Shown piece after piece: positions 48,793 through 57,760 of a stretch of 64,000 bases of DNA. Numbering within the stretch: position 1 is the stretch's first letter; each line of letters begins with the position of its first letter. Source of the DNA: Chondromyces crocatus (GTDB lineage: Bacteria > Myxococcota_A > Polyangia > Polyangiales > Polyangiaceae); contig NZ_CP012159.1 of assembly GCF_001189295.1 (NCBI RefSeq), positions 8,912,501 to 8,976,500 of the forward strand, in the 5' to 3' direction. The position numbers were made by a program, and so were the translations under genes. The notes under the pieces are model-generated. The model made no database searches. It saw only the letters and a program-made list of their open reading frames with translations, and was not told the DNA's origin.

Positions 48793-50415
48793 ATGGCCCT
48801 CTGGACCGACGGCAACGTGTTTGTGGTCGCGACAGGCTGGGGAGTCGCGCGATGCATCGACGGAGAGGCGAGCGTGTACCGCTTCTCTCTGTCGGGCCTC
48901 CGCCGCGACCAGGATCCCCCCTTCCTCTCTTCCTTCGTCATGCTCGACGCTCAGGGCCAGCGCGCGCTCCTGCGTCGGAACCGGGACACCCCGCTGATCT
49001 GGACCGACGGCGAAGGGGGCGGGGCGGTCGCTCCGTGCGAAGCCAAGGGCGTCGTGGATTTCGCGGCGGCCCCCGGAGGACCTCTCGTGGCGCTGACGGC
49101 CGAGGAGGCCCCAGGCAAGCGCTCCCGCATGCTGCTGCGCGCTGCCCAGCTCGAAGGAGATCGGCTGGTGCTCGGGGAGGAGGTGCGCATCACGGAGGCG
49201 CCGCGGCTGGAGTGGACGTCGGCGGCGCCGCGTCAAGGCGGCGGCTGGCCCGAGGACTGGAGCGAGGACGAGCAGGAGACCGACATGCCTCCCTTCGACC
49301 CGCTGGCGCTGAATGCGCAGAGCATCGGAGAGTGGGGGCCCTGGTGGCGCGGCGGGGTGCGGCTGTCGGCGAACCGCTTCGGGATCGGGGTCAGCACGAC
49401 CTACAGCGGGATCGTGGCGGTGCTCGATCCGAAGACGCTTCAGCCGAGGCTCACGGCGCGGGTGCCGATCGATCGGGAGCATCTCGAGGTGTTCGTGCTG
49501 CCGGTGCCGAGCGGGGCGCTGATCACGCTGGTTGCGAACCTCCGGCACACGGAGTTCATCTTCGTGGACGAGGCGGGGACGGTGCGCGCCATCCGGCATC
49601 AGTTCGGCGAGGAGCTGGCGTGGGGCTCCGAGTCGCCAGGCTTCGCGTGGGACGAGGAGACGGCGCTGGTCAGCCAGACGCACAGCGACGATCACATCCA
49701 GGCGCTGACGCTGCCCGCCCTGAGCGCGCGGCGCTTCTCCAGGGAGCCCGGGTTTCTGATCGATGGCGGCTCCACGCCGGATGGGTCGGTGCACCTGCTC
49801 GCGCGCACCGATCGCCACTACCGGCGCCCGCACAACTGGCGGCTGGAGCGGTGGGAGCGCAAGGACGGGCGGTTCGTGGCCAGCGAGGTCGAGATGCCCG
49901 ACTTCCGCCGCTCGTCCGCGCCGCCGACGCCACCGGCGCTGCCGCGCGTCGATGGGACGCCAGCGATCGGCGTGGCCGGAGATCACAGTACGCGGTGGTG
50001 CGCGAGGATCGGCGCGACGACCACGCTGCGCTTGCAGGTGAACAACCATGGAGGGGTGGCCAACGGGCTGTGGGTCGAGCTCGGTGGTGCGGCGATCGTC
50101 GAGCGGTACGTGACGGTGGAGGCCGTGGCCCTGGAGGACGGGACGACGTCCACGCCCTGCGTGCTCCGGGGAAGCGTGGCGCGGGCCGAGCTGCCCGAGG
50201 TCACGCTGGAGGCCGGGTTCGCCGTCCCTGCCAGAGCGCCCTACGGTGAGCCGATGCCGCTGCAGCCTTCGCTCACGCTGCTCCTCCGGGTCCGCGCGGA
50301 GCGGCTGGGCCAGGCATTGATGACGGTGCGGATCGGCCCGCGCGGGGGCGTGTCGACCACCGGCTCCGGGATGGTGGGCCGGTCGTTCATGATCGTGGAA
50401 CAAGAGGACGAGTGA
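48793..50415 (+). CDS. 540-aa protein of unknown function
   Basis: ATG 48793 to TGA 50413-50415. No signal peptide, no trans-membrane segment and no clear ribosome binding site. The first 330 residues are rich in beta-strand motifs (ALWTDGNVFVVATGWGVARC, GIVAVLDPKTLQPRL, GALITLVANLRHTEFIFVDEAG) and look like a propeller of 6-7 blades. The C-terminal 150 (about 390-540) look like a beta-sandwich (TTLRLQVNNHGGVANGLWVEL, LTLLLRVRAERLGQALMTV). I cannot name a family. The gene overlaps the convergent metal-pump gene by 29 bases. It is divergent from the symporter. Confidence 0.72.
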   Translation: MALWTDGNVFVVATGWGVARCIDGEASVYRFSLSGLRRDQDPPFLSSFVMLDAQGQRALLRRNRDTPLIWTDGEGGGAVAPCEAKGVVDFAAAPGGPLVALTAEEAPGKRSRMLLRAAQLEGDRLVLGEEVRITEAPRLEWTSAAPRQGGGWPEDWSEDEQETDMPPFDPLALNAQSIGEWGPWWRGGVRLSANRFGIGVSTTYSGIVAVLDPKTLQPRLTARVPIDREHLEVFVLPVPSGALITLVANLRHTEFIFVDEAGTVRAIRHQFGEELAWGSESPGFAWDEETALVSQTHSDDHIQALTLPALSARRFSREPGFLIDGGSTPDGSVHLLARTDRHYRRPHNWRLERWERKDGRFVASEVEMPDFRRSSAPPTPPALPRVDGTPAIGVAGDHSTRWCARIGATTTLRLQVNNHGGVANGLWVELGGAAIVERYVTVEAVALEDGTTSTPCVLRGSVARAELPEVTLEAGFAVPARAPYGEPMPLQPSLTLLLRVRAERLGQALMTVRIGPRGGVSTTGSGMVGRSFMIVEQEDE

Positions 50416-53400
50416 CCGGCGGCCCCGCGCGGTGCGCGCGGGGGCGTCGAGCCCCGAGCCGGTCGTAGAGCACGGGCAGCACCAGGAGCGTCAGCAGGGT
50501 CGAGGAGAGGACGCCACCGATGACCACGGTGGCGAGGGGTCGCTGCACCTCGGCGCCGATGCCGGTGCTGAGGGCCATGGGGAGGAAGCCGAGGCTGGCG
50601 ACCAGCGCGGTCATCAGCACGGGGCGGAGGCGTTGCTCCGCGGCGAGCGGGATCGCTTCCTCCCGGGGCACGCCACGCGCGAGGAGACGTCGGATCGTGG
50701 AGACGAGCACCATGTCGCCCAGCACGCTCACCCCGGCGAGCGCGATGAAGCCGACGCCCGCCGCGACGCTGAACGGGAGGCCGCGGATCCAGAGCGCAGC
50801 CACGCCGCCCACCGCCGCGAAGGGAACTCCGGAGAAGACGCGGAGCGCCTCCAGCGCGCTCCCGTACGTGGCGTAGAGCAGCGCGAACACGAGGGCGAGC
50901 GCGAGAGGAACCACGAGGAAGAGCCGCTGCTGCGCCCGCTCCAGGTGCTCGAACTGGCCCCCGAAGCGGACATAGTAGCCTTCGGGCAGGTCGACCGAGC
51001 GCTCGATCGCCGCCCGCGCCTCCTCGACGAAGCCGGCGACGTCACGTCCCCGCGTGTTCGCCTGGACGACGACGCGGCGCTTGCCCCACTCGCGTTGCAG
51101 GGTGGCCGGGGCCTCGACCTGGGTGATCCGGGCGAGGCGCGCCAGGGGGATGCTGTCGCCACCCGGGGAGCTGACGAGGATGCGGGCGACACTCTCGGGG
51201 TCGCTCCGGTAGCGATCGGCGAGACGCACGGTGATGGGGAAGCGCCGCTCGCCTTCCTGGAGTACACCGACCTGCCGCGTGCCGAGGGCCTCGACGACGT
51301 CGAGCACGTCGCGCGCGGCGATGCCATGCCGGGCGATGGCAGCACGATCGACCTGGATCTGGAGGACGGGCTGGCCCGTGAGCTGCTCGGTGGTCACGTC
51401 CGCGGCGCCAGGGAGGGTCCGGAGAAGGCGGTCGATCTCGCGGGTTTTCGCGTCGAGCACCTCCAGATCATCGCCGAAGACCTTCACGCCGACGTCGGCG
51501 CGGATGCCGGCGGTCATCTCGTTGACGCGCATCTCGATGGGCTGGGTGAAGACCATGCGCATCCCCGGCAAGGGGGAGAGCACCTCTTGCATCGCCTTCA
51601 CCAGCGCTTCCTGCGTCGTGGCGCGGCGCCAGCTTTCGCGCGGGGTGAGGGTGACGAAGACGTCCGAAACCTCGAGGCCCATGGGATCGGTGGCGACCTC
51701 GGGCGTGCCGGTCCGCGTCCACACCCGCTCGATCTCGTCGGGGAAGGCGGTGAGGAGGGTGCGCTCGATCGCGCTGCCGTAACGGATCGACTCGTCGGCC
51801 GAGACCCCGGCGAGGCGGATGGTGTTGATCACGAGGGCCCCCTCGCCGAGGCGGGGGACGAACTCGGCGCCGAGGCGTATCGCGAGGCCAGCGCCCGCGG
51901 CGATGGTGAGGAGGGCGCCGCCGAGCACCAGCACGCGGTGCCGGAGCGCGGTGGCGAGGACGGGGCGGTAGGCGCGCTTCAGGAGACGTACGAGCAAGGT
52001 CTCGTGCTCCCCGGTCCGGCGCGAGAGGACGAGGCTCGCGAGCGCCGGCATGAGCGTCACGGAGAGCACCATCGAGCCCAGCAGCGCGAAGACGACGGTC
52101 AGCGCCATGGGCCGGAAGAGTTTCCCCTCGATGCCCTCCAGGAAAAGGATCGGGAGGTAGACGACGAGGAGGATCAGCTCTCCGAACAGGGTCGGCTTGC
52201 GGACCTCCAGGGCGGCGTCCCGCACGATGTCGAGCGTGCTGCGCTCGTCGTCGGCCTCGCCGAGGCGCCGGGCCGCGTTCTCGACCAGGATGACCGAGCT
52301 GTCGACGACGAGGCCGAAGTCGAGGGCGCCCAGGCTCATGAGGCTGCCGGCGATGCCCGCCTGGAGCATGAGGCTGAAGGCGAAGAGCAAGGACAGGGGG
52401 ATGGCGGCGGCCACGATGAGCCCTGCGCGCACGTTACCCAGGAACGCGAAGAGCACCGCCACGACGAGCAGTGCGCCTTCGAGCAGGTTGCGGCGCACGG
52501 TCACCAGCACGTCGTCGACGAGGTGGGTGCGATCGTAGGCGGTGCGGATCCGGACGCCTTCGGGGAGGGTCTTTTCGATCTCGGCGAGGCGGACCTTGAG
52601 GCGGTGGGTGACCTCGCGGCCGTTCTCGCCCATGCGCATGAAGCCGAGGCCGAGCACGACCTCTCCCTGCCCATCGGCGGTCACCCCCGCGCGGCGGATC
52701 TCGCGGCCTTCCCGGATCTTCGCGACGTCACGGACGCGGATGGGGACGCCGTCGTCGGTGCGCACCACGATCTCTTCCAGCTCGGCGGGGCGGGTGACGA
52801 GGCCGATGCCCTGGATCAAGCTCGACGCGCCCGCCTCGTCGAGGGTGCCGCCGCCGACGTTCGCGTTGTTGCGCTCCAGTGCCTCGATGAGCTCTGCCAG
52901 CGTCAGGCTGCGAGCGAGCAGCACCGTCGGGTCGACCACGACCTGGATCTGGCGCTCGTCTCCTCCCCAGGCGTTCACCTCGGCCACGCCACGCACGGCG
53001 CGGAGCTGAGGACGGATGATCCAGTCCTGGACCGTGCGCAGTTCGGCGAGGGTCTTGCCCTCCCCTTCGACGGTGTAGTGCAGGACCTCGCCCAGCCCCG
53101 TCGCCACCGGGCCGAGCTGGGGGCGCGCGATGCCCGGCGGTAGCTCCACCACCTGGAGGCGCTCCGCGAGGACCTGGCGTGCGAGGTAGATGTCGGTGCC
53201 ATCGTCGAAGACGACGGTCACCTGGGACAGGCCGAAGCGGGTGAGGGAGCGGACCTCGGCGAGGTGGGGGAGCCCGCCGATCACCTGCTCGATCGGGGCG
53301 GTGATCTGGCGCTCGATCTCCAGCGGGGAAAGGGCGGGTGCCACGGTGTTGATCTGCACCTGCACCGGGGTCGTGTCGGGGAAGGCGTCGAGCGGCAACC

Positions 53401-53497
53401 GCCGGAAGGAGAGGACGCCGGCCACGATCACGCCCACCGACAGCAGGATCACCAGCGCGCGGTGGCGGAGCGAGAAGGTGATGAGGCGGCTCAGCAT
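50387..53497 (-). CDS. Heavy-metal RND efflux pump, CusA/CzcA-like (HME family)
   Basis: 1036 aa from ATG 53497; the open frame extends over the adaptor gene in a wrong frame. N-terminal FRRLPLDAFPDTTPVQVQINT is the hallmark of HME-type RND pumps. The TM4 relay is ALDFGLVVDSSVILVENAARR, where the usual second Asp (AcrB DD) is Ser. The TM10 part has ALAGVSVLGDMVL. Pumps of this family export Cu(I)/Ag(I), Zn, Co or Cd through a periplasmic adaptor. Metal choice is not decided: the Met ladder of CusA was not mapped by eye. It overlaps the adaptor stop by one base (TGATG). No TolC-like gene is nearby. Confidence 0.92.
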   Translation of the reverse strand: MLSRLITFSLRHRALVILLSVGVIVAGVLSFRRLPLDAFPDTTPVQVQINTVAPALSPLEIERQITAPIEQVIGGLPHLAEVRSLTRFGLSQVTVVFDDGTDIYLARQVLAERLQVVELPPGIARPQLGPVATGLGEVLHYTVEGEGKTLAELRTVQDWIIRPQLRAVRGVAEVNAWGGDERQIQVVVDPTVLLARSLTLAELIEALERNNANVGGGTLDEAGASSLIQGIGLVTRPAELEEIVVRTDDGVPIRVRDVAKIREGREIRRAGVTADGQGEVVLGLGFMRMGENGREVTHRLKVRLAEIEKTLPEGVRIRTAYDRTHLVDDVLVTVRRNLLEGALLVVAVLFAFLGNVRAGLIVAAAIPLSLLFAFSLMLQAGIAGSLMSLGALDFGLVVDSSVILVENAARRLGEADDERSTLDIVRDAALEVRKPTLFGELILLVVYLPILFLEGIEGKLFRPMALTVVFALLGSMVLSVTLMPALASLVLSRRTGEHETLLVRLLKRAYRPVLATALRHRVLVLGGALLTIAAGAGLAIRLGAEFVPRLGEGALVINTIRLAGVSADESIRYGSAIERTLLTAFPDEIERVWTRTGTPEVATDPMGLEVSDVFVTLTPRESWRRATTQEALVKAMQEVLSPLPGMRMVFTQPIEMRVNEMTAGIRADVGVKVFGDDLEVLDAKTREIDRLLRTLPGAADVTTEQLTGQPVLQIQVDRAAIARHGIAARDVLDVVEALGTRQVGVLQEGERRFPITVRLADRYRSDPESVARILVSSPGGDSIPLARLARITQVEAPATLQREWGKRRVVVQANTRGRDVAGFVEEARAAIERSVDLPEGYYVRFGGQFEHLERAQQRLFLVVPLALALVFALLYATYGSALEALRVFSGVPFAAVGGVAALWIRGLPFSVAAGVGFIALAGVSVLGDMVLVSTIRRLLARGVPREEAIPLAAEQRLRPVLMTALVASLGFLPMALSTGIGAEVQRPLATVVIGGVLSSTLLTLLVLPVLYDRLGARRPRAHRAGPPVTRPLVPRS

Positions 53498-54891
53498 CAG
53501 TCGGCCTCGCAGCAGCCTGCGCCGATGCTCCCTTTGAGGGTCTCCGTCTTGAGGAGGAAGCTGCCCTGGGTGACCACCTCTTCCCCGGCGCGGAGGCCTC
53601 GTTTGACCTCGACGCGCTGACCGTCGCTGATCCCGATCTCGACGCGGCGGGTCTCGAACTCGTGCGCGCTCAACCGCACGAAGGCGAGGCGGACGTCCTT
53701 CGCACGCTGGATGGCCATGCGCGGTACCAGGACGGCCTGCCGCGCCTCCGCGGTGATGCGGGCCTCGCCGTACATGTTGGCGCGGAGCAGCCCATCCGGG
53801 TTCTCCAGCGGCACGCGGGCCCTGGCCGTGCGGGTGTGCGGATCGAGCCAGGGCGCGACGTAGGTGATCGCGCCAGAGAAGGTGCGCCCCGGCAGGCCGT
53901 CGAGGGTGAGCTGCACGCGCTGGCCCGCAGCGACGAGCGGCAGGTCGATCTCGGGGACGTCCAGCTCCGCCCACATGGCGGAGGTGTCCACGATCTCGTA
54001 GAGGATCTGCTCGGCGCTCACGAGCCGGCCGATGGTGGCGTTGCGCTGGGTGACGACGCCTGCGATGGGCGCCGTGAGCGTGTAGCCCCCGGCGCCACGG
54101 CCTGGCGTCCCGAGCACCGACAGGGACGCGGCGAGCGCGGCGCGGGCTCCCTTGGCGTCGTCCAGCTCCTGCCGTGCGGCCAGCACGCTCTTCTGCGAGG
54201 CGATGCCGTCCGGGGCCAGGGCGAGCTGGCGCTGGAAGTTCTGCTCGGCGATCGCCACCCGCGCGCGCGCCGTTTCGAGCCGGGCGCGATCGGCCCCGAC
54301 CTCCGGGCTGTCGATGACGACCAGGGGATCCCCCGCCGCGACCCGGCTGCCGACGTCCGCGGCGAGCGCCCGGACCACGCCCGGCGAGCGGGCGTTGAGG
54401 TGGGCGAGCCGGGTCGCGTCGTAGTCGAGGTGGGCGGTGGTCGAGACGCCCCCGGCCCCCTCGCGGAGCTCCGCCTTGACGGTCTCGATCCCGGCAGCGA
54501 CGACGGTCGCCGCGTCCTTCAGGCGGACCTTCGTGCCATCGGCCGGCGCGCCATCCTGCGCCACGTCGACCACGGGCTTTCCGCCGCGCTCCGGGTGGCA
54601 GATCGGGCAGATCGACTCCGGCAGCGCGTGCTCGGCGCACCAGTCCCCCCTGGCCTGGAAGACGGCGGCGAGCCTGGGATTGCACCGGGTACAGAGCGCT
54701 TCGAGCACGCCGTGCTCCGCACACATCACGCCCTCGGTGGGCGCCGCGCGGCCTTTCCCGTCGCGTTGCTCGGCAGGCGCGCGCTCGCCCCCCTCCCCCG
54801 CCCCGGGCACGAGGCTGCAGGCGGCAGAAGGGAGAAGCCCACCGATCAAGGCGAGGACGAGGCCACGGCGCCTCGATGCGCTCGGTCTCAT
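53497..54891 (-). CDS. RND metal-efflux adaptor (CusB/CzcB-like) lipoprotein with N-terminal Cys motifs
   Basis: 464 aa. Lipobox LLPSAAC (Cys25). Two repeats of C-x-E-H-x3-E-x2-C-x2-C-x-P follow: Cys57 to Cys70 (CAEHGVLEALCTRC) and Cys85 to Cys98 (CAEHALPESICPIC). The rest is a standard membrane fusion protein: lipoyl halves (RSPGVVRALAADVGSRVAAG; TLTAPIAGVVTQRNA), a helical hairpin (ARARVAIAEQNFQRQLALAP), and a barrel with FSGAITYVAPWLDPHTRT. The C-terminus ends GCCEAD. The N-terminal motifs probably bind the metal cargo or dock the small lipoprotein encoded just upstream. The next gene, the pump, overlaps by one base. Confidence 0.9.
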   Translation of the reverse strand: MRPSASRRRGLVLALIGGLLPSAACSLVPGAGEGGERAPAEQRDGKGRAAPTEGVMCAEHGVLEALCTRCNPRLAAVFQARGDWCAEHALPESICPICHPERGGKPVVDVAQDGAPADGTKVRLKDAATVVAAGIETVKAELREGAGGVSTTAHLDYDATRLAHLNARSPGVVRALAADVGSRVAAGDPLVVIDSPEVGADRARLETARARVAIAEQNFQRQLALAPDGIASQKSVLAARQELDDAKGARAALAASLSVLGTPGRGAGGYTLTAPIAGVVTQRNATIGRLVSAEQILYEIVDTSAMWAELDVPEIDLPLVAAGQRVQLTLDGLPGRTFSGAITYVAPWLDPHTRTARARVPLENPDGLLRANMYGEARITAEARQAVLVPRMAIQRAKDVRLAFVRLSAHEFETRRVEIGISDGQRVEVKRGLRAGEEVVTQGSFLLKTETLKGSIGAGCCEAD

Positions 54892-54892
54892 G

Positions 54893-55237
54893 TCACGAAC
54901 CCTTGGGCGGGCGGGTGATGGTCAGGTTCGGGTTGCACTTGAGGCACTGCGACTCGGGCAGGCCATGCTCGGCACACCAGTCCCCGGTCGCCTTGAAGGC
55001 GGGGATCAGCTCGGGGTTGCAGCGAGAGCACTGCGATTCGGGGACCCCGTGCTCACCACACCAGTCCTCGTGCGATCCGGGTTTGACTCCCGCGGGCGCG
55101 TGGCCCGGTGCCACGGCGACGCTCTGCGCTCCTGACGCAGGAGCGTCCTTCGGGCCGGCCTCCTTCGAGCAAGCGGCGGCGCTGCAAAGGAGGAGGGGAA
55201 GAAAGAAAACCAGCTTCGAGAAACGACGAATGCTCAT
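54893..55237 (-). CDS. Small lipoprotein with two C-x-E-H/C-x2-C motifs (putative periplasmic metal-binding)
   Basis: 114 aa from ATG 55237. Lipobox SAAAC (Cys23), then an Ala/Pro linker and two copies of C-x-E-H-x3-E-x2-C-x2-C-x-P: Cys60-Cys73 (CGEHGVPESQCSRC) and Cys88-Cys101 (CAEHGLPESQCLKC), spaced about 28 residues apart. The same repeat pair occurs at the N-terminus of the adjacent adaptor. The stop lies one base before the adaptor start, so they are one operon. Each repeat has three Cys and a His, a set suited to bind Cu, Zn or a similar metal. A chaperone role (as CusF) is inferred, but the fold differs from CusF. Confidence 0.82.
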   Translation of the reverse strand: MSIRRFSKLVFFLPLLLCSAAACSKEAGPKDAPASGAQSVAVAPGHAPAGVKPGSHEDWCGEHGVPESQCSRCNPELIPAFKATGDWCAEHGLPESQCLKCNPNLTITRPPKGS

Positions 55238-55554
55238 GATCCAGCTCCAGTCGACGAACCATCCCAGTGCCCCAGCGCGACGCAGCCCCGTTCGCCAGCG
55301 GGAGGGGTGGAGACCCACTCCGCGCGGGAGAGCCGGACGCGTGACGACAGGGCGATCGCGCCCTGCGCCGCATGGATCGCGACGCATGGCGTGTCCCATG
55401 GCGCGCCGTGCTCCAGGCGAGGGCTGCCGGCCGCAAAGCCTCGACGTCCGGCCGCGCAGCCTGCCCTCACGCACGCACGGAGGCGCACGCAGGCCTGACA
55501 CCGCAGCCGATGGACGGGCAGCGCTCGCCACGAGGGCGCAGCGCACTCACCAGG
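55238..55554. other. Gap between two genes of the metal cluster
   Basis: About 317 bases with no supported gene. It separates the small His/Asp/Cys protein from the two-motif lipoprotein. It may hold a second promoter; nothing clear was seen. Confidence 0.55.
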
Positions 55555-55974
55555 TCAGGCGTGGGCTCTCGGGACGTGGAGGATCTCGGCGGGCGTCGTC
55601 GGAGGCGGACCGCGCTCCGCGCTGCACCAGCGGCAGCTCTCGACGAAGGGGCTCGGCAACACGAACCCCAGGGCCGCGGGCGGGATCGCGCGCAGGGCGC
55701 TGCCAGCGCAGGAAGGACCGCAGTCGATCGGGCAAGGGCAACGCGAGTGATCGGCCCCCTGGTCGTCATCGTGCCCGCCGCCTTCCGGGGCGTCCGCGTC
55801 TTCCGCGTCGTCGTCGCAGCACGGGTCGTCGTGCCCACTTCTGCCGCCAGAGCAAGGGAAGGCGAAGGCGAGCGTGGACTGGCTGACGAAGACCGCGAGC
55901 ACGAGCAAGGAGAGGAGCCGGACGATCTGCCGGACCCTCGAGGACCTTCTGCTCCGCTGGCGCCGTCTCGGCAC
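55555..55974 (-). CDS. Small exported His/Asp/Cys-rich protein at the head of the metal efflux cluster
   Basis: 139 aa from GTG 55974. An Arg-rich N-terminus precedes a hydrophobic helix (about 17-37, VRLLSLLVLAVFVSQSTLAFAF). The mature part contains PCSGGRSGHDDPCCDDDAED, then GGHDDDQGADHSRCPCPIDC, rich in Asp, His and paired Cys, a likely metal-binding segment. It resembles small periplasmic accessory proteins encoded next to czc/cus-type pumps, though I recognise no named family. It is the first gene of a minus-strand group with the two-motif lipoprotein, adaptor and pump. Confidence 0.65.
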   Translation of the reverse strand: MPRRRQRSRRSSRVRQIVRLLSLLVLAVFVSQSTLAFAFPCSGGRSGHDDPCCDDDAEDADAPEGGGHDDDQGADHSRCPCPIDCGPSCAGSALRAIPPAALGFVLPSPFVESCRWCSAERGPPPTTPAEILHVPRAHA

Positions 55975-56032
55975 GGAGCGAGCCTACCGCACCCTGCGGT
56001 CGTGCCGCCAGACGGAGGACACGAGCCCGCGC

Positions 56033-57469
56033 TCAGCCTGGCGTGGGGAGCCCCGAGGCGAGGGTCGCGCAGACGTCGGCCGCGGTGGTGCTCGTTCCGT
56101 AGACGGTGTTCAGCACCGTCGAGAGCAGCGACGCTCCTGTGCCGTTCGAGCCGTCGGGGCCGAGGTACGCGGCGCGGGGGTGGCAGAGCTTGCGGAGCGG
56201 CTCGGTCGCGAACGAGACGTCCCCCCCGGCTTGCTGCTCCGCGCGGAGGACCTGGAGGAACGAGGCGACGGCCTCGGGGGCAGCGATCGTCACTGCTGGC
56301 TGATCGTCGCGGGTGAGGGCGAGGGCGATGTCGAGATCGGTGAGCGTGAGGGCGCTGGGGTAGCCGGGCTCGTTCATGAAGGCTCCGTGATCGAAGCCGG
56401 CCGTCGTGTAGTCGATGGTTCCCTGACGCGGCCAGTAGAGGCCATGCACCAGCTCCGGGCACGCGGCGACGAGCGCCGGCGTCGCACCGAAGGGGATGAG
56501 GACGTCCCACTCGTCGTGCGGGACGAGGACGCGCGTCCCCCCATCGAGCGCGCGCAGGCCTTCGCAGATGGCCGGCTGCTGGTAGCGCGCCCACGCCGCC
56601 GGATCCTCGCTCGGCGCTGCGCCGCCCGTGGCCGCGAGGACCCGCCGCAGGTACGTCGAGTAGAACGCCTCGATCCGTGCGGGCTCGGGGTACTCGGCGG
56701 GACCACGGACGCGCGCCCAGGTCCAGACGTCGGCGAAATCGCTCGGGGGTGAGAGCGGCGTCACGCTCAGGATCGTGACCCCGGCCGGCGCGCGCGAGGC
56801 CCCGAAGAGCGCCATCATGCCGCCCCAGCTCCCACCGAAGCTCGCCATGCGGCGCACATCGACGTCGTCCTTGCGGGAGAGCGCGAAGTGGTATGGCGCG
56901 CTGGCGTCGAGGATGTCGTCTTCGAGCGATCCTCCCGCATAGAACCGGCCGTAAGCGTGGACGACGGCGAAGCCGTTCAGCAGGTGGAGCGCAGACGACC
57001 GGGCCGCCACCTCGACGGGCTGCGCCTCGTACGCGATCACGTCGTCGCCGTCGTAATCCGGCGCGTCCGCGTCCGGGTGGAGTCCGTTCCCGAGCGCCGC
57101 CCAGCGCGCGTCGACCTCCTCGCCCGTCCAGTCGATGCCCGCGTACGGCTGGTTCATCACCACGAGTGGCGCCCCCACCGTCTTCGGATGGATGTAGAGG
57201 AGGTACGTGCGGCCCCCGTCCGGCCGGTGGCTGCGAATCAACTCGATCGTCCGCTCCTCTTCGAGCACGGTCTCCGTGCGGGTCTCGATGGTCTCGAACG
57301 ACCAGCTCTCGGCTCCCCCCTCGCCCGGGGACCCGGGTGGCTGAGGGGTGCGAGGCTCAGCGCAGCCGATGCCGAGCGAGCAGGTGGAGAGCGCGATGGC
57401 GGACCACGCCGAGAACGCCGCGGCGGAGAAGGCACGGGCCGAGCCGCGCGAGGACGGTGCTGCAAGCAT
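56033..57469 (-). CDS. Exported alpha/beta-hydrolase-like protein
   Basis: 478 aa. An Ala/Ser-rich signal ends in STCSLGIGCAEP, a probable lipobox (GIGC). A central hydrolase fold is suggested by the nucleophile elbow FGGSWGGMM (G-x-S-x-G), Asp in HDEWDVLIPF and His in AGFDHGAFMNEP. The start of the fold (LLYIHPKTVGAPLVVMNQPYAGIDW) is typical of CocE/acyl-esterase or prolyl-oligopeptidase-like families. Substrate unknown. The enzyme would act outside the cytoplasm. The C-terminal 90 residues are helical and end with a Cys-containing tail. It is preceded by a 291-base gap. Confidence 0.78.
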   Translation of the reverse strand: MLAAPSSRGSARAFSAAAFSAWSAIALSTCSLGIGCAEPRTPQPPGSPGEGGAESWSFETIETRTETVLEEERTIELIRSHRPDGGRTYLLYIHPKTVGAPLVVMNQPYAGIDWTGEEVDARWAALGNGLHPDADAPDYDGDDVIAYEAQPVEVAARSSALHLLNGFAVVHAYGRFYAGGSLEDDILDASAPYHFALSRKDDVDVRRMASFGGSWGGMMALFGASRAPAGVTILSVTPLSPPSDFADVWTWARVRGPAEYPEPARIEAFYSTYLRRVLAATGGAAPSEDPAAWARYQQPAICEGLRALDGGTRVLVPHDEWDVLIPFGATPALVAACPELVHGLYWPRQGTIDYTTAGFDHGAFMNEPGYPSALTLTDLDIALALTRDDQPAVTIAAPEAVASFLQVLRAEQQAGGDVSFATEPLRKLCHPRAAYLGPDGSNGTGASLLSTVLNTVYGTSTTAADVCATLASGLPTPG

Positions 57470-57527
57470 TGGTGGACTGTAGCGCCGAGAGCGCAGACAG
57501 ACCTAGACGGCAAGCTCACATCGATCG

Positions 57528-57544
57528 CGCTTCGATCGTCGAAG
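57528..57544. promoter_or_regulatory. Inverted repeat between the NTF2-like and hydrolase genes
   Basis: GCTTCGA-TCG-TCGAAGC, a 7-base perfect inverted repeat, 59 bases before the hydrolase gene start. It could be an operator or an end-of-transcript stem of the upstream gene. Nothing else notable in 57470-57760. Confidence 0.25.
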
Positions 57545-57760
57545 CACGACCGCACTGGCAACGATCAGAGCAGATCGATTTCTGTCGATGCCGCATGAGG
57601 TGGATCGAGACGACACCTCGAAGGCATCTCTGAAAGCACCCGCTGCTCGATGGCCTGCGATGGCCGGAGCGCCATGGGCGGGTCGAGTCGTCAGGGATCG
57701 ACGAAAGCAAGGTGAACGAGTCAGCGCGCCCGTGCGGCGCTGGAGCGTCTCCGATCGTCC

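Noticed and set aside
50432-53143. Long plus-strand open frame (903 codons)
   Set aside because: Antisense of the metal-type RND pump; composition is His/Arg/Glu-rich shadow of a high-GC gene and no family is seen.
53498-54724. N-terminal extension of the metal pump frame
   Set aside because: It translates the adaptor gene in a wrong frame; the pump begins at MLSRLITF, ATG 53497.
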